Under the pieces are notes generated by a model. It did no database searches and was not told the DNA's origin. It saw nothing but the letters and a program-made list of their open reading frames with translations. From Megachile rotundata (taxonomy: Eukaryota > Arthropoda > Insecta > Hymenoptera > Megachilidae), in the NCBI RefSeq assembly GCF_050947335.1, contig NW_027473314.1:620001-684000 (forward strand): DNA of 64,000 nt. Reading direction: 5' to 3'. Of this stretch, positions 1-16,805 are shown piece after piece. A program made the translations under genes and the position numbers. Position 1 is the first letter of the stretch; every line of letters begins with the position of its first letter.

Positions 1-399
1 CAATCATACAATCACAATCATACAATCACAATCATACAATCACAATCATACAATCACAATCATACAATCACAATCATACAATCACAATCATACAATAGCA
101 ATCATACAATCACAGTCAAACAATCACAATCATAGAGTCACAATCATACAATCACAATCATACAATCACAATCATACAATCACAATCATACAATCACAAT
201 CATAAAATCACAATCATACAATAACAATCATACGATCACAATCATACAATCACAATCATACGATCACAATCAAACAGTCAGAATCATACAATCACAATCA
301 TACAATCACAATCATACAATCACAATCATACAATCACAATCATACAATCACAACCATACAATCGCAATCATACAATCGCAATCATACAATCACAATCAC

Positions 400-455
400 A
401 CAGAAACAATCATACAACCTTAATTATACAACCACAATCATACGGTCACAATCAT
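400..455. repeat. Marker cassette A (first copy): four divergent units
   Basis: Four consecutive units: ACAGAAACAATCAT, ACAACCTTAATTAT, ACAACCACAATCAT and a fourth beginning ACGATC (here ACGGTC). The second unit is the most divergent unit in the array, with four changes including CTTAATTAT. By eye the cassette recurs about 75 times, for example near 2225, 3848, 5080, 5347, 6942, 8762, 9938, 17820, 21001, 24301, 28251, 32191, 36191, 40531, 45001, 50661, 55151, 58481, 60861 and 63211, nearly always with the same neighbours. Rare versions exist: CTTAATTACAC (about 14310 and 36780), TCTTAATTAT (about 18955), AACTTAATTATACAGCC (51767 and 53363). It is the main landmark for aligning higher-order copies. 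Confidence 0.9.
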
Positions 456-1421
456 ACAATCACAATCATACAATCACAATCATACAATCACAATCATACA
501 ACCACAATCATACAATCACAATCATACCATCACAATCATACCATCACAATCATACAATCATAATCATACAATCACAATCATACAATCACAATCATGCAGT
601 CACAATCATACAATCGCAATCACACAACCACAATCTTACAATCACAATCATACGATCACAATCATACGATCACAATCATACCATCACAATCATACAATCA
701 CAATCATACAATCACAATCATACAATCACAATCATACGATCACAATCATACCATCACAATCATACACTCACAATCATACAATCACGATCATACAATCACA
801 ATCATACAATCACAATCATACAATCACAATCTCACAATCACAATCATACAGTCACAATCATACAATCACAATCATACAATCACAATTATACAATCACAGT
901 CATACGATCACAATCATACGATCACAATCATACAGTCACAATCATACAATCACAATCATACAATCACAATCATACAATAGCAATCATACAATCACAGTCA
1001 AACAATCACAATCATAGAATCACAATCATACAATCACAATCCTACAATCACAATCATACAATCACAATCATACAATCACAATCATACAATCACAATCATA
1101 CAATCACAATCATGCAGTCACAATCATACAATCGCAATCACACAACCACAATCTTACAATCACAATCATACGATCACAATCATACGATCACAATCATACC
1201 ATCACAATCATACAATCACAATCATACAATCACAATCATACAATCACAATCATACAATCACAATCATACAATCACAATCTCACAATCACAATCATACAGT
1301 CACAATCATACAATCACAATCATACAATCACAATTATACAATCACAGTCATACGATCACAATCATACGATCACAATCATACAATCACAATCATAGAATCA
1401 CAATCATACAATCACAATCAT

Positions 1422-1757
1422 ACAATCATAATCATACAATCACAATCATACAAGGACAATCATACAATCACAATCATGCAGTCACAATCATACAATCGCA
1501 ATCACACAACCACAATCATACAATCACAGTCATACAATCACAATCATACAATCACAATCATACAATCACAATCATACAATCACAATCATACAATCATAAT
1601 CATACAATCACAATCATACAAGGACAATCATACAATCACAATCATGCAGTCACAATCATACAATCGCAATCACACAACCACAATCATACAATCACAGTCA
1701 TACAATCACAATCATACAATCACAATCATACAATCACAATCATACAATCACAATCAT
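1422..1757. repeat. 168-bp E-B doublet
   Basis: Markers E (ACAATCATAATCAT, then ACAAGGACAATCAT) and B (ATGCAGTC, then ATCGCAATCACACAACC) occur twice in tandem with a 168-bp (12-unit) period; the two B marks are at 1476 and 1644. The same doublet recurs at 2416, 4292, 7946, 9192, 39782 and 43828. Confidence 0.88.
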
Positions 1758-2293
1758 ACAATCACAATCATACAATCACAGTCATACAATCACAATCATA
1801 CAATCACAGTCATACAGTCACAATCATACAGTCACAATCATACAATCACAATCATACAATCACAATCATAGAATCACAATCATACAATCACAATCATACA
1901 ATCACAATCATACAATCACAATCATACAATCACAATCATACAATCACAATCATACAATCACAATTATACAATCACAATCATACAATCACAATCATACAAT
2001 CACAGTCATACAATCACAATCATACAATCACAGTCATACAATCACAATCATACAGTCACAATCATACAATCACAATCATACAATCACAATCATACAATCA
2101 CAATCATACAATCACAATCATAGAATCACAATCATACAATCGCAATCAAAGAATCACAATCATACGATCACAATCATACAATCGCAATCATACAATCACA
2201 ATCATACAGAAACAATCATACAACCTTAATTATACAACCACAATCATACGATCACAATCATACAATCACAATCATACAATCACAATCATACAA

Positions 2294-3917
2294 TGACAAT
2301 CATACAATCACAATCATATAATCACAATCATACAATCACAATCATAAAATCACAATCATACAATCACAATCATACAATCACAATCATAGAATCACAATCA
2401 TACAATCACAATCATACAATCATAATCATACAATCACAATCATACAAGGACAATCATACAATCACAATCATGCAGTCACAATCATACAATCGCAATCACA
2501 CAACCACAATCATACAATCACAGTCATACAATCACAATCATACAATCACAATCATACAATCACAATCATACAATCACAATCATACAATCATAATCATACA
2601 ATCACAATCATACAAGGACAATCATACAATCACAATCATGCAGTCACAATCATACAATCGCAGTCACACAACCACAATCATACAATCACAGTCATACAAT
2701 CACAATCATACAATCACAATCATACAATCACAATCATACAATCACAATCATACAATCACAATCATACAATCACAGTCATACAATCACAATCATACAATCA
2801 CAGTCATACAGTCACAATCATACAGTCACAATCATACAATCACAATCATACAATCACAATCATAGAATCACAATCATACAATCACAATTATACAATCACA
2901 ATCATACAATCACAATCATACAATCACAGTCATACAATCACAATCATACAATCACAGTCATACAATCACAATCATACAGTCACAATCATACAATCACAAT
3001 CATACAATCACAATCATACAATCACAATCATACAATCACAATCATAGAATCACAATCATACAATCGCAATCAAAGAATCACAATCATACGATCACAATCA
3101 TACAATCGCAATCACACAACCACAATCATACAATCACAGTCATACAATCACAATCATACAATCACAATCATACAATCACAATCATACAATCACAATCATA
3201 CAATCATAATCATACAATCACAATCATACAAGGACAATCATACAATCACAATCATGCAGTCACAATCATACAATCGCAGTCACACAACCACAATCATACA
3301 ATCACAGTCATACAATCACAATCATACAATCACAATCATACAATCACAATCATACAATCACAATCATACAATCACAATCATACAATCACAGTCATACAAT
3401 CACAATCATACAATCACAGTCATACAGTCACAATCATACAGTCACAATCATACAATCACAATCATACAATCACAATCATAGAATCACAATCATACAATCA
3501 CAATCATACAATCACAATCATACAATCACAATCATACAATCACAATCATACAATCACAATCATACAATCACAATTATACAATCACAATCATACAATCACA
3601 ATCATACAATCACAGTCATACAATCACAATCATACAATCACAGTCATACAATCACAATCATACAGTCACAATCATACAATCACAATCATACAATCACAAT
3701 CATACAATCACAATCATACAATCACAATCATAGAATCACAATCATACAATCGCAATCAAAGACTCACAATCATACGATCACAATCATACAATCGCAATCA
3801 TACAATCGCAATCATACAATCACAATCATACAGAAACAATCATACAACCTTAATTATACAACCACAATCATACGATCACAATCATACAATCACAATCATA
3901 CAATCACAATCATACAA
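2294..3917. repeat. 1.62-kb segment present in copy a, absent from copy b
   Basis: Offsets between copies a and b fall from 6524 bp (markers up to about 2140) to 4900 bp (markers from 4346), a change of 1,624 bp or 116 units. The segment lies between two A cassettes (about 2206 and 3848) and holds an E-B doublet plus another B at 3254. An unequal exchange between the two A cassettes explains either its loss from copy b or its gain in copy a. The exact ends are uncertain because flanking units are consensus. Confidence 0.75.
2416..2751. repeat. 168-bp E-B doublet
   Basis: B marks at 2470 and 2638. The second copy carries the private form ATCGCAGTCACAC, shared with the B at 3254, which ties those two together by descent. 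Confidence 0.85.
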
Positions 3918-4291
3918 TCACAATCATACAATCACAATCATACAATCACAATCATACAATCACAATTATACAATCACAATCATACAATCACAATCATACA
4001 ATCACAGTCATACAATCACAATCATACAATCACAGTCATACAATCACAATCATACAGTCACAATCATACAATCACAATCATACAATCACAATCATACAAT
4101 CACAATCATACAATCACAATCATAGAATCACAATCATAGAATCACAATCATACAATCACAATCATACAATCACAATCATACAATCACAATCATACAATCA
4201 CAATCATACAATCACAATCATAAAATCACAATCATACAATCACAATCATACAATCACAATCATAGAATCACAATCATACAATCACAATCAT

Positions 4292-4627
4292 ACAATCATA
4301 ATCATACAATCACAATCATACAAGGACAATCATACAATCACAATCATGCAGTCACAATCATACAATCGCAATCACACAACCACAATCATACAATCACAGT
4401 CATACAATCACAATCATACAATCACAATCATACAATCACAATCATACAATCACAATCATACAATCATAATCATACAATCACAATCATACAAGGACAATCA
4501 TACAATCACAATCATGCAGTCACAATCATGCAGTCACAATCATACAATCGCAATCACACAACCACAATCATACAATCACAGTCATACAATCACAATCATA
4601 CAATCACAATCATACAATCACAATCAT
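4292..4627. repeat. 168-bp E-B doublet with an extra B unit
   Basis: B marks at 4346 and 4514, followed at once by a third at 4528, a one-unit (14 bp) duplication of ATGCAGTC. The copy at 9192 has the same extra unit at 9428. Confidence 0.85.
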
Positions 4628-5659
4628 ACAATCACAATCATACAATCACAGTCATACAATCACAGTCATACAATCACAATCATACAATCACAGTCATACA
4701 GTCACAATCATACAGTCACAATCATACAATCACAATCATACAATCACAATCATAGAATCACAATCATACAATCACAATCATACAATCACAATCATACAAT
4801 CACAATCATACAATCACAATCATACAATCACAATCATACAATCACAATCATACAATCACAATCATACAATCACAATCATACAATCACAATCATACAATCA
4901 CAATCATACAATCACAATCATACAATCACAATCATACAATCACAATCATACAATCACAATCATACAATCACAATCATACAATCGCAATCAAAGAATCACA
5001 ATCATACGATCACAATCATACAATCGCAATCATACAATCGCAATCATACAATCACAATCATACAGAAACAATCATACAACCTTAATTATACAACCACAAT
5101 CATACGATCACAATCATACAATCACAATCATACAATCACAATCATACAATCACAATCATACAATCACAATCATACAATCACAATCATACAATCACAATCA
5201 TACAATCACAATCATACAATCACAATCATACAATCACAATCATACAATCGCAATCAAAGAATCACAATCATACGATCACAATCATACAATCGCAATCATA
5301 CAATCGCAATCATACAATCACAATCATACAGAAACAATCATACAACCTTAATTATACAACCACAATCATACGATCACAATCATACAATCACAATCATACA
5401 ATCACAATCATACAATCACAATCATACAATCACAATCATACAATCACAATCATACAATCACAATCATACAATCACAATCATACAATCACAATCATACAAT
5501 CACAATCATACAATCACAATCATACAATCACAATCATACAATCACAATCATACAATCACAATCATACAATCACAATCATACAATCACAATCATACAATCA
5601 CAATCATACAATCACAATCATACAATCACAATCATACAATCACAATCATACAATCACAA

Positions 5660-6185
5660 TCATACTATCACAATCATACAATCACAATCATACAATCACA
5701 ATCTCACAATCACGATCATACAATAACGATCATCCAATCACAATCATACAATCACAATCATACAATCGCAATCATACAATCACAAACATACAGAAACAAT
5801 CATACAATCACTATCATACAATCACAATCATACAATCACAGTCATACAATCACAATCATACAATCACAATCATACAATCACAATCATACAATCACAATCA
5901 TACAGTCACAATCATGCAATCACAATCATACAATCACAATCATACAATCACAATCATACAATCACAATCATACAATCACAGTCATACCTTCACAATCATA
6001 CAATCACAATCATACAATCCCAATCATACACTCACAATCATACAGTCACAATCATACAATCACAATCATACAATCCCAATCATACACTCACAATCATACA
6101 GTCACAATCATGCAATCACAATCATACAATCACAATCATACAATCACAATCTCACAATCACAATCATACAGTCACAATCATAGAA
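5660..6185. repeat. G block, copy 1
   Basis: Ordered marks: CATACTATCAC, CAATCTCACAATCACGATC, AATAACGATCATCCAATC (CCAAT at 5734), ATCACAAACATACAGAAAC, CAATCACTATC, CATGCAATC, CATACCTTCAC and CAATCCCAATC. Other copies carrying the CCAAT mark are at 10298, 17060, 19594, 55742, 61424, 61536, 63754 and 63866. Confidence 0.8.
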
Positions 6186-6616
6186 TCACAATCATAGAAT
6201 CACAATCATACAATGACAATCATACAATCACAATCATAGAATCACAATCATACTATCACAATCATACAATCAAAATCATACAATCACAATCACACAATCA
6301 CAATCATACAATCACAATCATACGATCACAATCATACAATCACAATCATACAATCACAGTCATACAACCACAATCATACAATCACAATCATACAATCACA
6401 ATCATACAATCGCAATCAAAGAATCACAATCATACGATCACAATCATACAATCACAATCATACAATCACAATCATACAATCACAATCATACAATCACAAT
6501 CATACAATCACAATCATACAATCACAATCATACAATCACAATCATACAATCACAATCATACAATCACAATCATACAATCACAATCATACAATCACAATCA
6601 TACAATCACAATCATA

Positions 6617-8831
6617 CAATAGCAATCATACAATCACAGTCAAACAATCACAATCATAGAGTCACAATCATACAATCACAATCATACAATCACAATCATA
6701 CAATCCCAATCATACAATCACAATCATAAAATCACAATCATACAATAACAATCATACGATCACAATCATACAATCACAATCATACGATCACAATCAAACA
6801 GTCAGAATCATACAATCACAATCATACAATCACAATCATACAATCACAATCATACAATCACAATCATACAATCACAACCATACAATCGCAATCATACAAT
6901 CGCAATCATACAATCACAATCACACAGAAACAATCATACAACCTTAATTATACAACCACAATCATACGGTCACAATCATACAATCACAATCATACAATCA
7001 CAATCATACAATCACAATCATACAACCACAATCATACAATCACAATCATACCATCACAATCATACCATCACAATCATACAATCATAATCATACAATCACA
7101 ATCATACAATCACAATCATGCAGTCACAATCATACAATCGCAATCACACAACCACAATCTTACAATCACAATCATACGATCACAATCATACGATCACAAT
7201 CATACCATCACAATCATACAATCACAATCATACAATCACAATCATACAATCACAATCATACGATCACAATCATACCATCACAATCATACACTCACAATCA
7301 TACAATCACGATCATACAATCACAATCATACAATCACAATCATACAATCACAATCTCACAATCACAATCATACAGTCACAATCATACAATCACAATCATA
7401 CAATCACAATTATACAATCACAGTCATACGATCACAATCATACGATCACAATCATACAGTCACAATCATACAATCACAATCATACAATCACAATCATACA
7501 ATAGCAATCATACAATCACAGTCAAACAATCACAATCATAGAATCACAATCATACAATCACAATCCTACAATCACAATCATACAATCACAATCATACAAT
7601 CACAATCATACAATCACAATCATACAATCACAATCATGCAGTCACAATCATACAATCGCAATCACACAACCACAATCTTACAATCACAATCATACGATCA
7701 CAATCATACGATCACAATCATACCATCACAATCATACAATCACAATCATACAATCACAATCATACAATCACAATCATACAATCACAATCATACAATCACA
7801 ATCTCACAATCACAATCATACAGTCACAATCATACAATCACAATCATACAATCACAATTATACAATCACAGTCATACGATCACAATCATACGATCACAAT
7901 CATACAATCACAATCATAGAATCACAATCATACAATCACAATCATACAATCATAATCATACAATCACAATCATACAAGGACAATCATACAATCACAATCA
8001 TGCAGTCACAATCATACAATCGCAATCACACAACCACAATCATACAATCACAGTCATACAATCACAATCATACAATCACAATCATACAATCACAATCATA
8101 CAATCACAATCATACAATCATAATCATACAATCACAATCATACAAGGACAATCATACAATCACAATCATGCAGTCACAATCATACAATCGCAATCACACA
8201 ACCACAATCATACAATCACAGTCATACAATCACAATCATACAATCACAATCATACAATCACAATCATACAATCACAATCATACAATCACAATCATACAAT
8301 CACAGTCATACAATCACAATCATACAATCACAGTCATACAGTCACAATCATACAGTCACAATCATACAATCACAATCATACAATCACAATCATAGAATCA
8401 CAATCATACAATCACAATCATACAATCACAATCATACAATCACAATCATACAATCACAATCATACAATCACAATCATACAATCACAATTATACAATCACA
8501 ATCATACAATCACAATCATACAATCACAGTCATACAATCACAATCATACAATCACAGTCATACAATCACAATCATACAGTCACAATCATACAATCACAAT
8601 CATACAATCACAATCATACAATCACAATCATACAATCACAATCATACAATCACAATCATAGAATCACAATCATACAATCGCAATCAAAGAATCACAATCA
8701 TACGATCACAATCATACAATCGCAATCATACAATCACAATCATACAGAAACAATCATACAACCTTAATTATACAACCACAATCATACGATCACAATCATA
8801 CAATCACAATCATACAATCACAATCATACAA
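6617..8831. repeat. Higher-order block 1, copy b
   Basis: Second copy of 93-2293 with the same marker order (C, D, A, B at 7118, B at 7636, E-B doublet at 8000). After the A cassette at about 8744-8800 the sequence continues with what lies after the A cassette at about 3848 in copy a, skipping 1,624 bp (116 units). Confidence 0.85.
7946..8281. repeat. 168-bp E-B doublet
   Basis: B marks at 8000 and 8168. Counterpart of 1422-1757 at an offset of 6524 bp. Confidence 0.85.
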
Positions 8832-9191
8832 TCACAATCATACAATCACAATCATACAATCACAATCATACAATCACAATTATACAATCACAATCATACA
8901 ATCACAATCATACAATCACAGTCATACAATCACAATCATACAATCACAGTCATACAATCACAATCATACAGTCACAATCATACAATCACAATCATACAAT
9001 CACAATCATACAATCACAATCATACAATCACAATCATAGAATCACAATCATACAATCACAATCATACAATCACAATCATACAATCACAATCATACAATCA
9101 CAATCATACAATCACAATCATAAAATCACAATCATACAATCACAATCATACAATCACAATCATAGAATCACAATCATACAATCACAATCAT

Positions 9192-9527
9192 ACAATCATA
9201 ATCATACAATCACAATCATACAAGGACAATCATACAATCACAATCATGCAGTCACAATCATACAATCGCAATCACACAACCACAATCATACAATCACAGT
9301 CATACAATCACAATCATACAATCACAATCATACAATCACAATCATACAATCACAATCATACAATCATAATCATACAATCACAATCATACAAGGACAATCA
9401 TACAATCACAATCATGCAGTCACAATCATGCAGTCACAATCATACAATCGCAATCACACAACCACAATCATACAATCACAGTCATACAATCACAATCATA
9501 CAATCACAATCATACAATCACAATCAT
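9192..9527. repeat. 168-bp E-B doublet with an extra B unit
   Basis: B marks at 9246, 9414 and 9428. Counterpart of 4292-4627 at an offset of 4900 bp. Confidence 0.85.
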
Positions 9528-10224
9528 ACAATCACAATCATACAATCACAATCATACAATCACAGTCATACAATCACAATCATACAATCACAGTCATACA
9601 GTCACAATCATACAGTCACAATCATACAATCACAATCATACAATCACAATCATAGAATCACAATCATACAATCACAATCATACAATCACAATCATACAAT
9701 CACAATCATACAATCACAATCATACAATCACAATCATACAATCACAATCATACAATCACAATCATACAATCACAATCATACAATCACAATCATACAATCA
9801 CAATCATACAATCACAATCATACAATCACAATCATACAATCGCAATCAAAGAATCACAATCATACGATCACAATCATACAATCGCAATCATACAATCGCA
9901 ATCATACAATCACAATCATACAGAAACAATCATACAACCTTAATTATACAACCACAATCATACGATCACAATCATACAATCACAATCATACAATCACAAT
10001 CATACAATCACAATCATACAATCACAATCATACAATCACAATCATACAATCACAATCATACAATCACAATCATACAATCACAATCATACAATCACAATCA
10101 TACAATCACAATCATACAATCACAATCATACAATCACAATCATACAATTACAATCATACAATCACAATCATACAATCACAATCATACAATCACAATCATA
10201 CAATCACAATCATACAATCACAAT

Positions 10225-10560
10225 CATAATATCACAATCATACAATCACAATCATACAATCACAATCTCACAATCACGATCATACAATAACGATCATCCA
10301 ATCACAATCATACAATCACAATCATACAATCGCAATCATACAATCACAAACATACAGAAACAATCATACAATCACTATCATACAATCACAATCATACAAT
10401 CACAGTCATACAATCACAATCATACAATCACAATCATACAATCACAATCATACAATCACAATCATACAGTCACAACCATGCAATCACAATCATACAATCA
10501 CAATCATACAATCACAATCATACAATCACAATCATACAATCACAGTCATACCTTCACAAT
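10225..10560. repeat. G block, copy 2
   Basis: Same mark order as the copy at 5660, with CATAATATCAC in place of CATACTATCAC at the left end and CAACCATGCAATC near 10476. CCAAT mark at 10298. Confidence 0.8.
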
Positions 10561-10816
10561 CATACAATCACAATCATACAATCACAATCATACAATCACA
10601 ATCATACAATCGCAATCAAAGAATCACAATCATACGATCACCATCATACAATCACAACCATACAATCGCAATCATACAATCGCAATCATACAATCACAAT
10701 CATACAGAAACAATCATACAACCTTAATTATACAACCACAATCATACGATCACAATCATGCAATCACAATCATACAATCACAATCATACAATCACAATCA
10801 TACAACCACAATCATA

Positions 10817-11749
10817 CAATAGCAATCATACAATCACAGTCAAACAATCACAATCATAGAATCACAATCATACAATCACAATCATACAATCACAATCATA
10901 GAATCACAATCATACAATCACAATCATACAATCACAATCATACAATCACAATCATACAATCACAATCATACAATCACAATCATAAAATCACAATCATACA
11001 ATAACAATCATACGATCACAATCATACAATCACAATCATACAATCACAATCAAACAGTCAGAATGATACAATCACGATCATACAATCACGATCATACAAT
11101 CACGATCATACAATCACGATCATACAATCACGATCATACAATCACAATCATACCATCACAGTCATACAATTACAATCATACAATCACAATCATACAATCA
11201 TAATCACAAAATCACAATCATACAATCACAATCATACAATCACAACCATATAATCACAATCATACAATCACAATCATACAATCACAGTCATACAATCACA
11301 ATCATACAATCACAATCATACAATCACAATCATACAATCACAATCATACAATCACAATCATACAATCACAGTCATACAATCACAATCATACAATCACAGT
11401 CATACAATCACAATCATACAGTCACAATCATACAATCACAATCATACAATCACAATCATACAATCACAATCATACAATCACAATCATAGAATCACAATCA
11501 TACAATCACAATCATACAATCACAATCATACAGAAACAATCATACAACCTTAATTATACAACCACAATCATACGATCACAATCATACAATCACAATCATA
11601 CAATCACAATCATACAATCACAATCATACAATCACAATCATACAATCATAATCATACAATCACAATCATACAAGGACAATCATACAATCACAATCATGCA
11701 GTCACAATCATACAATCGCAATCACACAACCACAATCTTACAATCACAA
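10817..11749. repeat. C-D-F-A-B cassette 1
   Basis: Fixed order: C marker (10817), D marker ending AGTCAGAATGAT, F run, then ACCATCACAGTCAT, an A cassette, E and B (11696). Shared with eight further copies in the window. The F-to-B distance is 628 bp here. B is followed by the AAACGATC and ATGCGATC variants typical of copies 1-6. Confidence 0.85.
11068..11137. repeat. F run, 5 units
   Basis: Five consecutive identical units ACAATCACGATCAT, each with one CpG and one GATC. The run has 5, 7, 5, 5, 5, 5, 6, 4 and 6 units (the first of the last six altered) in the nine cassettes. Confidence 0.95.
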
Positions 11750-14700
11750 TCAAACGATCACAATCATGCGATCACAATCATACCATCACAATCATACAAT
11801 CACAATCATACAATCACAATCATACAATCGCAATCAAAGAATCACAATCATACGATCACAATCATACGATCACAATCATACAATCACAATCATACAATCA
11901 CAATCATACAATCACAATCATACAATCACAATCATACAATCGCAATCATACAATCACAATCATACAGAAACAATCATACAACCTTAATTATACAACCACA
12001 ATCATACGATCACAATCATACAATCACAATCATACAATCACAATCATACAATCACAATCATACAATCACAATCATACAATCACAATCATACAATTACAAT
12101 CATACAATCACAATCATACAATCACAATCATACAATCACAATCATACAATCACATTCATACAATCACAATCATACAATCACAATCATACAATCACAATCA
12201 TACAATCACAATCATACAATCACAATCATACAATCACAATCATACAATCGCAATCAAAGAATCACAATCATACGATCACAATCATACAATCGCAATCATA
12301 CAATCGCAATCATACAATCACAATCATACAGAAACAATCATACAACCTTAATTATACAACCACAATCATACGATCACAATCATACAATCACAATCATACA
12401 ATCACAATCATACAATCACAATCATACAATCACAATCATACAATCACAATCATACAATCACAATCATACAATCACAATCATACAATCACAATCATACAAT
12501 CACAATCATACAATCACAATCATACAATCACAATCATACAATCACAATCATACAATCACAATCATACAATCGCAATCATACAATCACAATCAAAGAATCA
12601 CAATCATACGATCACAATCATACAATCACAATCATACAATCACAATCATACAATCACAATCACACAATCACAATCATACAATCGCAATCATACAATCACA
12701 ATCATACAGAAACAATCATACAACCTTAATTATACAACCACAATCATACGATCACAATCATACAATCACAATCATACAATCACAATCATACAATCACAAT
12801 CATACAATCACAATCATACAATCACAATCATACAATCACAATCATACAATCACAATCATACAATCACAATCATACAATCACAATCATACAATCACAATCA
12901 TACAATCACAATCATACAATCACAATCATACAATCACAATCATACAATCACAATCATACAATCACAATCATACAATAGCAATCATACAATCACAGTCAAA
13001 CAATCACAATCATAGAGTCACAATCATACAATCACAATCATACAATCACAATCATACAATCACAATCATACAATCACAATCATAAAATCACAATCATACA
13101 ATAACAATCATACGATCACAATCATACAATCACAATCATACGATCACAATCAAACAGTCAGAATCATACAATCACAATCATACAATCACAATCATACAAT
13201 CACAATCATACAATCACAATCTCACAATCACAATCATACAGTCACAATCATAGAATCACAATCATAGAATCACAATCATACAATGACAATCATACAATCA
13301 CAATCATAGAATCACAATCATACAATCACAATCATACAATCAAAATCATACAATCACAATCACACAATCACAATCATATAATCACAATCATACGATCACA
13401 ATCATACAATCACAATCATACAATCACAATCATACAATCACAATCATACAATCACAATCATACAATCGCAGTCAAAGAATCACAATCATACGATCACCAT
13501 CATACAATCACAACCATACAATCGCAATCATACAATCGCAATCATACAATCACAATCATACAGAAACAATCATACAACCTTAATTATACAACCACAATCA
13601 TACGATCACAATCATACAATCACAATCATACAATCACAATCATACAATCACAATCATACAACCACAATCATACAATCACAATCATACCATCACAATCATA
13701 CCATCACAATCATACAATCATAATCATACAATCACAATCATACAATCACAATCATGCAGTCACAATCATACAATCGCAATCACACAACCACAATCTTACA
13801 ATCACAATCATACGATCACAATCATACGATCACAATCATACCATCACAATCATACAATCACAATCATACAATCACAATCATACAATCACAATCATACAAT
13901 CACAATCATACAATCACAATCTCACAATCACAATCATACAGTCACAATCATACAATCACAATCATACAATCACAATCATACAATCACAATCATACAATCA
14001 CAATCATACAATAGCAATCATACAATCACAGTCAAACAATCACAATCATAGAGTCACAATCATACAATCACAATCATACAATCACAATCATACAATCACA
14101 ATCATACAATCACAATCATACAATCACAATCATACAATCACAATCATACAATCGCAATCATACAATCACAATCAAAGAATCACAATCATACGATCACAAT
14201 CATACAATCACAATCATACAATCACAATCATACAATCACAATCACACAATCACAATCATACAATCGCAATCATACAATCACAATCATACAGAAACAATCA
14301 TACAACCTTAATTACACAACCACAATCATACGATCACAATCATACAATCACAATCATACAATCACAATCATACAATCACCATCATACAATCACAATCATA
14401 CAATCACAATCATACAATCACAATCATACAATCACAATCATACAATCACAATCATACAATCACAATCATACAATCACAATTATACAATCACAGTCATACG
14501 ATCACAATCATACGATCACAATCATACAATCACAATCATAGAATCACAATCATACAATCACAATCATACAATCACAATCATACAATCACAATCATACAAT
14601 CACAATCATACAATCACAATCATACAATCACAATCATACAATCACAATCATACAATCGCAATCTCACAATCACAATCATACAGTCACAATCATAGAATCA

Positions 14701-16805
14701 CAATCATAGAATCACAATCATACAATGACAATCATACAATCACAATCATATAATCACAATCATACAATCACAATCATAAAATCACAATCATACAATCACA
14801 ATCATACAATCACAATCATAGAATCACAATCATACAATCACAATCATACAATCACAATCATACAATCACAATCATACAATCGCAATCATACAATCGCAAT
14901 CAAAGAATCACAATCATACGATCACAATCATACAATCACAATCATACAATCACAATCATACAATCGCAATCATACAATCACAATCAAAGAATCACAATCA
15001 TACGATCACAATCATACAATCACAATCATACAATCACAATCATACAATCACAATCATACAATCACAATCATACAATCGCAATCATACAATCACAATCATA
15101 CAGAAACAATCATACAACCTTAATTATACAACCACAATCATACGATCACAATCATACAATCACAATCATACAATCACAATCATACAATCACAATCACACA
15201 ATCACAATCATACAATCACAATCATACAATCACAATCATACAATCACAATCATACAATCACAATCATACAATCACAATCATACAATCATAATCATACAAT
15301 CACAATCATACAAGGATAATCATACATTCACAATCATGCAGTCACAATCATACAATCGCAATCACACAACCACAATCATACAATCAGAGTCATACAATCA
15401 CAATCATACAATCACAATCATACAATGACAATCATACAATCACAATCATAGAATCACAATCATACAATCACAATCATACAATCAAAATCATACAATCACA
15501 ATCACACAATCACAATCATATAATCACAATCATACGATCACAATCATATAATCACAATCATACAATCACAATCATACAATCACAATCATACAATCACAAT
15601 CATACAATCACAATCATACAATCACAATCATACAATCACAATCATACAATCGCAATCAAAGAATCACAATCATACGATCACCATCATACAATCACAACCA
15701 TACAATCGCAATCATACAATCGCAATCATACAATCACAATCATACAGGAACAATCATACAACCTTAATTATACAACCACAATCATACGATCACAATCATA
15801 CAATCACAATCATACAATCACAATCATACAATCACAATCATACAACCACAATCATACAATCACAATCATACCATCACAATCATACAATCATAATCATACA
15901 ATCACAATCATACAAGGACAATCATACAATCACAATCATGCAGTCACAATCATACAATCGCAATCACACAACCACAATCTTACAATCACAATCATACGAT
16001 CACAATCATACGATCACAATCATACCATCACAATCATACAATCACAATCATACAATCACAATCATACATTCACAATCATACAATCACAATCATACAATCA
16101 CAATCATACAATCACAATCATACAATCACAATTATACAATCACAGTCATACGATCACAATCATACAATCACAATCATACAATCGCAATCAAAGAATCACA
16201 ATCATACAATCACAATCATACAATCGCAATCATACAATCACAATCATACAGAAACAATCATACAACCTTAATTATACAACCACAATCATACGATCACAAT
16301 CATACAATCACAATCATACAATCGCAATCATACAATCACAATCATACAGAAACAATCATACAACCTTAATTATACAACCACAATCATACGATCACAATCA
16401 TACAATCACAATCATACAATCACAATCATACAATCACAATCATACAATCACAATCATACAATCACAATCATACAATCACAATCATACAATCACAATCATA
16501 CAATCACAATCATACAATCACAATCATACAATCACAATCATACAATCACAATCATACAGTCACAATCATACAATCACAATCATAGAATCACAATCATACA
16601 ATCGCAATCATACAAACACAATCATACAGAAACAATCATACAACCTTAATTATACAACCACAATCATACGATCACAATCATACAATCACAATCATACAAT
16701 CACAATCATACAATCACAATCATACAATCACAATCATACAATCACAATCATACAATCATAATCATACAATCACAATCATACAAGGATAATCATACAATCA
16801 CAATC

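Larger units (their letters stand above)
93..2293. repeat. Higher-order block 1, copy a
   Basis: Starts at a C marker (AATAGC at 93, with the GAGTC form just after) and runs through D, A, E and B markers. It matches 6617-8831 at an offset of 6524 bp, rising to 6538 bp after one extra unit. The two differ by very few substitutions, for example A at 182 against C at 6706. The match ends next to an A cassette, where copy a carries AATGAC at about 2293 and copy b does not. Confidence 0.85.

Noticed and set aside
414..427. TTAATTAT in cassette A as a short inverted repeat, terminator or insertion scar
   Set aside because: The TTAATTA core is a very short palindrome with no stem long enough for a terminator, no target-site duplication, and unit length is kept at 14, so it is a substituted unit.
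2293..2340. TATAAT-like promoter boxes in CATATAATC units (also near 14750, 15520, 48890, 52437 and elsewhere)
   Set aside because: They are one-base variants of CATACAATC, recur only as part of inherited blocks and precede no gene.
4346..6622. A 758-codon open frame and dozens of similar forward frames as protein-coding genes
   Set aside because: The translation is only the 14-residue cycle forced by the satellite. All frames are open at once, starts and stops are single-base variants of the unit, and copies lose or gain the frame freely. No non-repeat domain, signal peptide or codon bias is seen.
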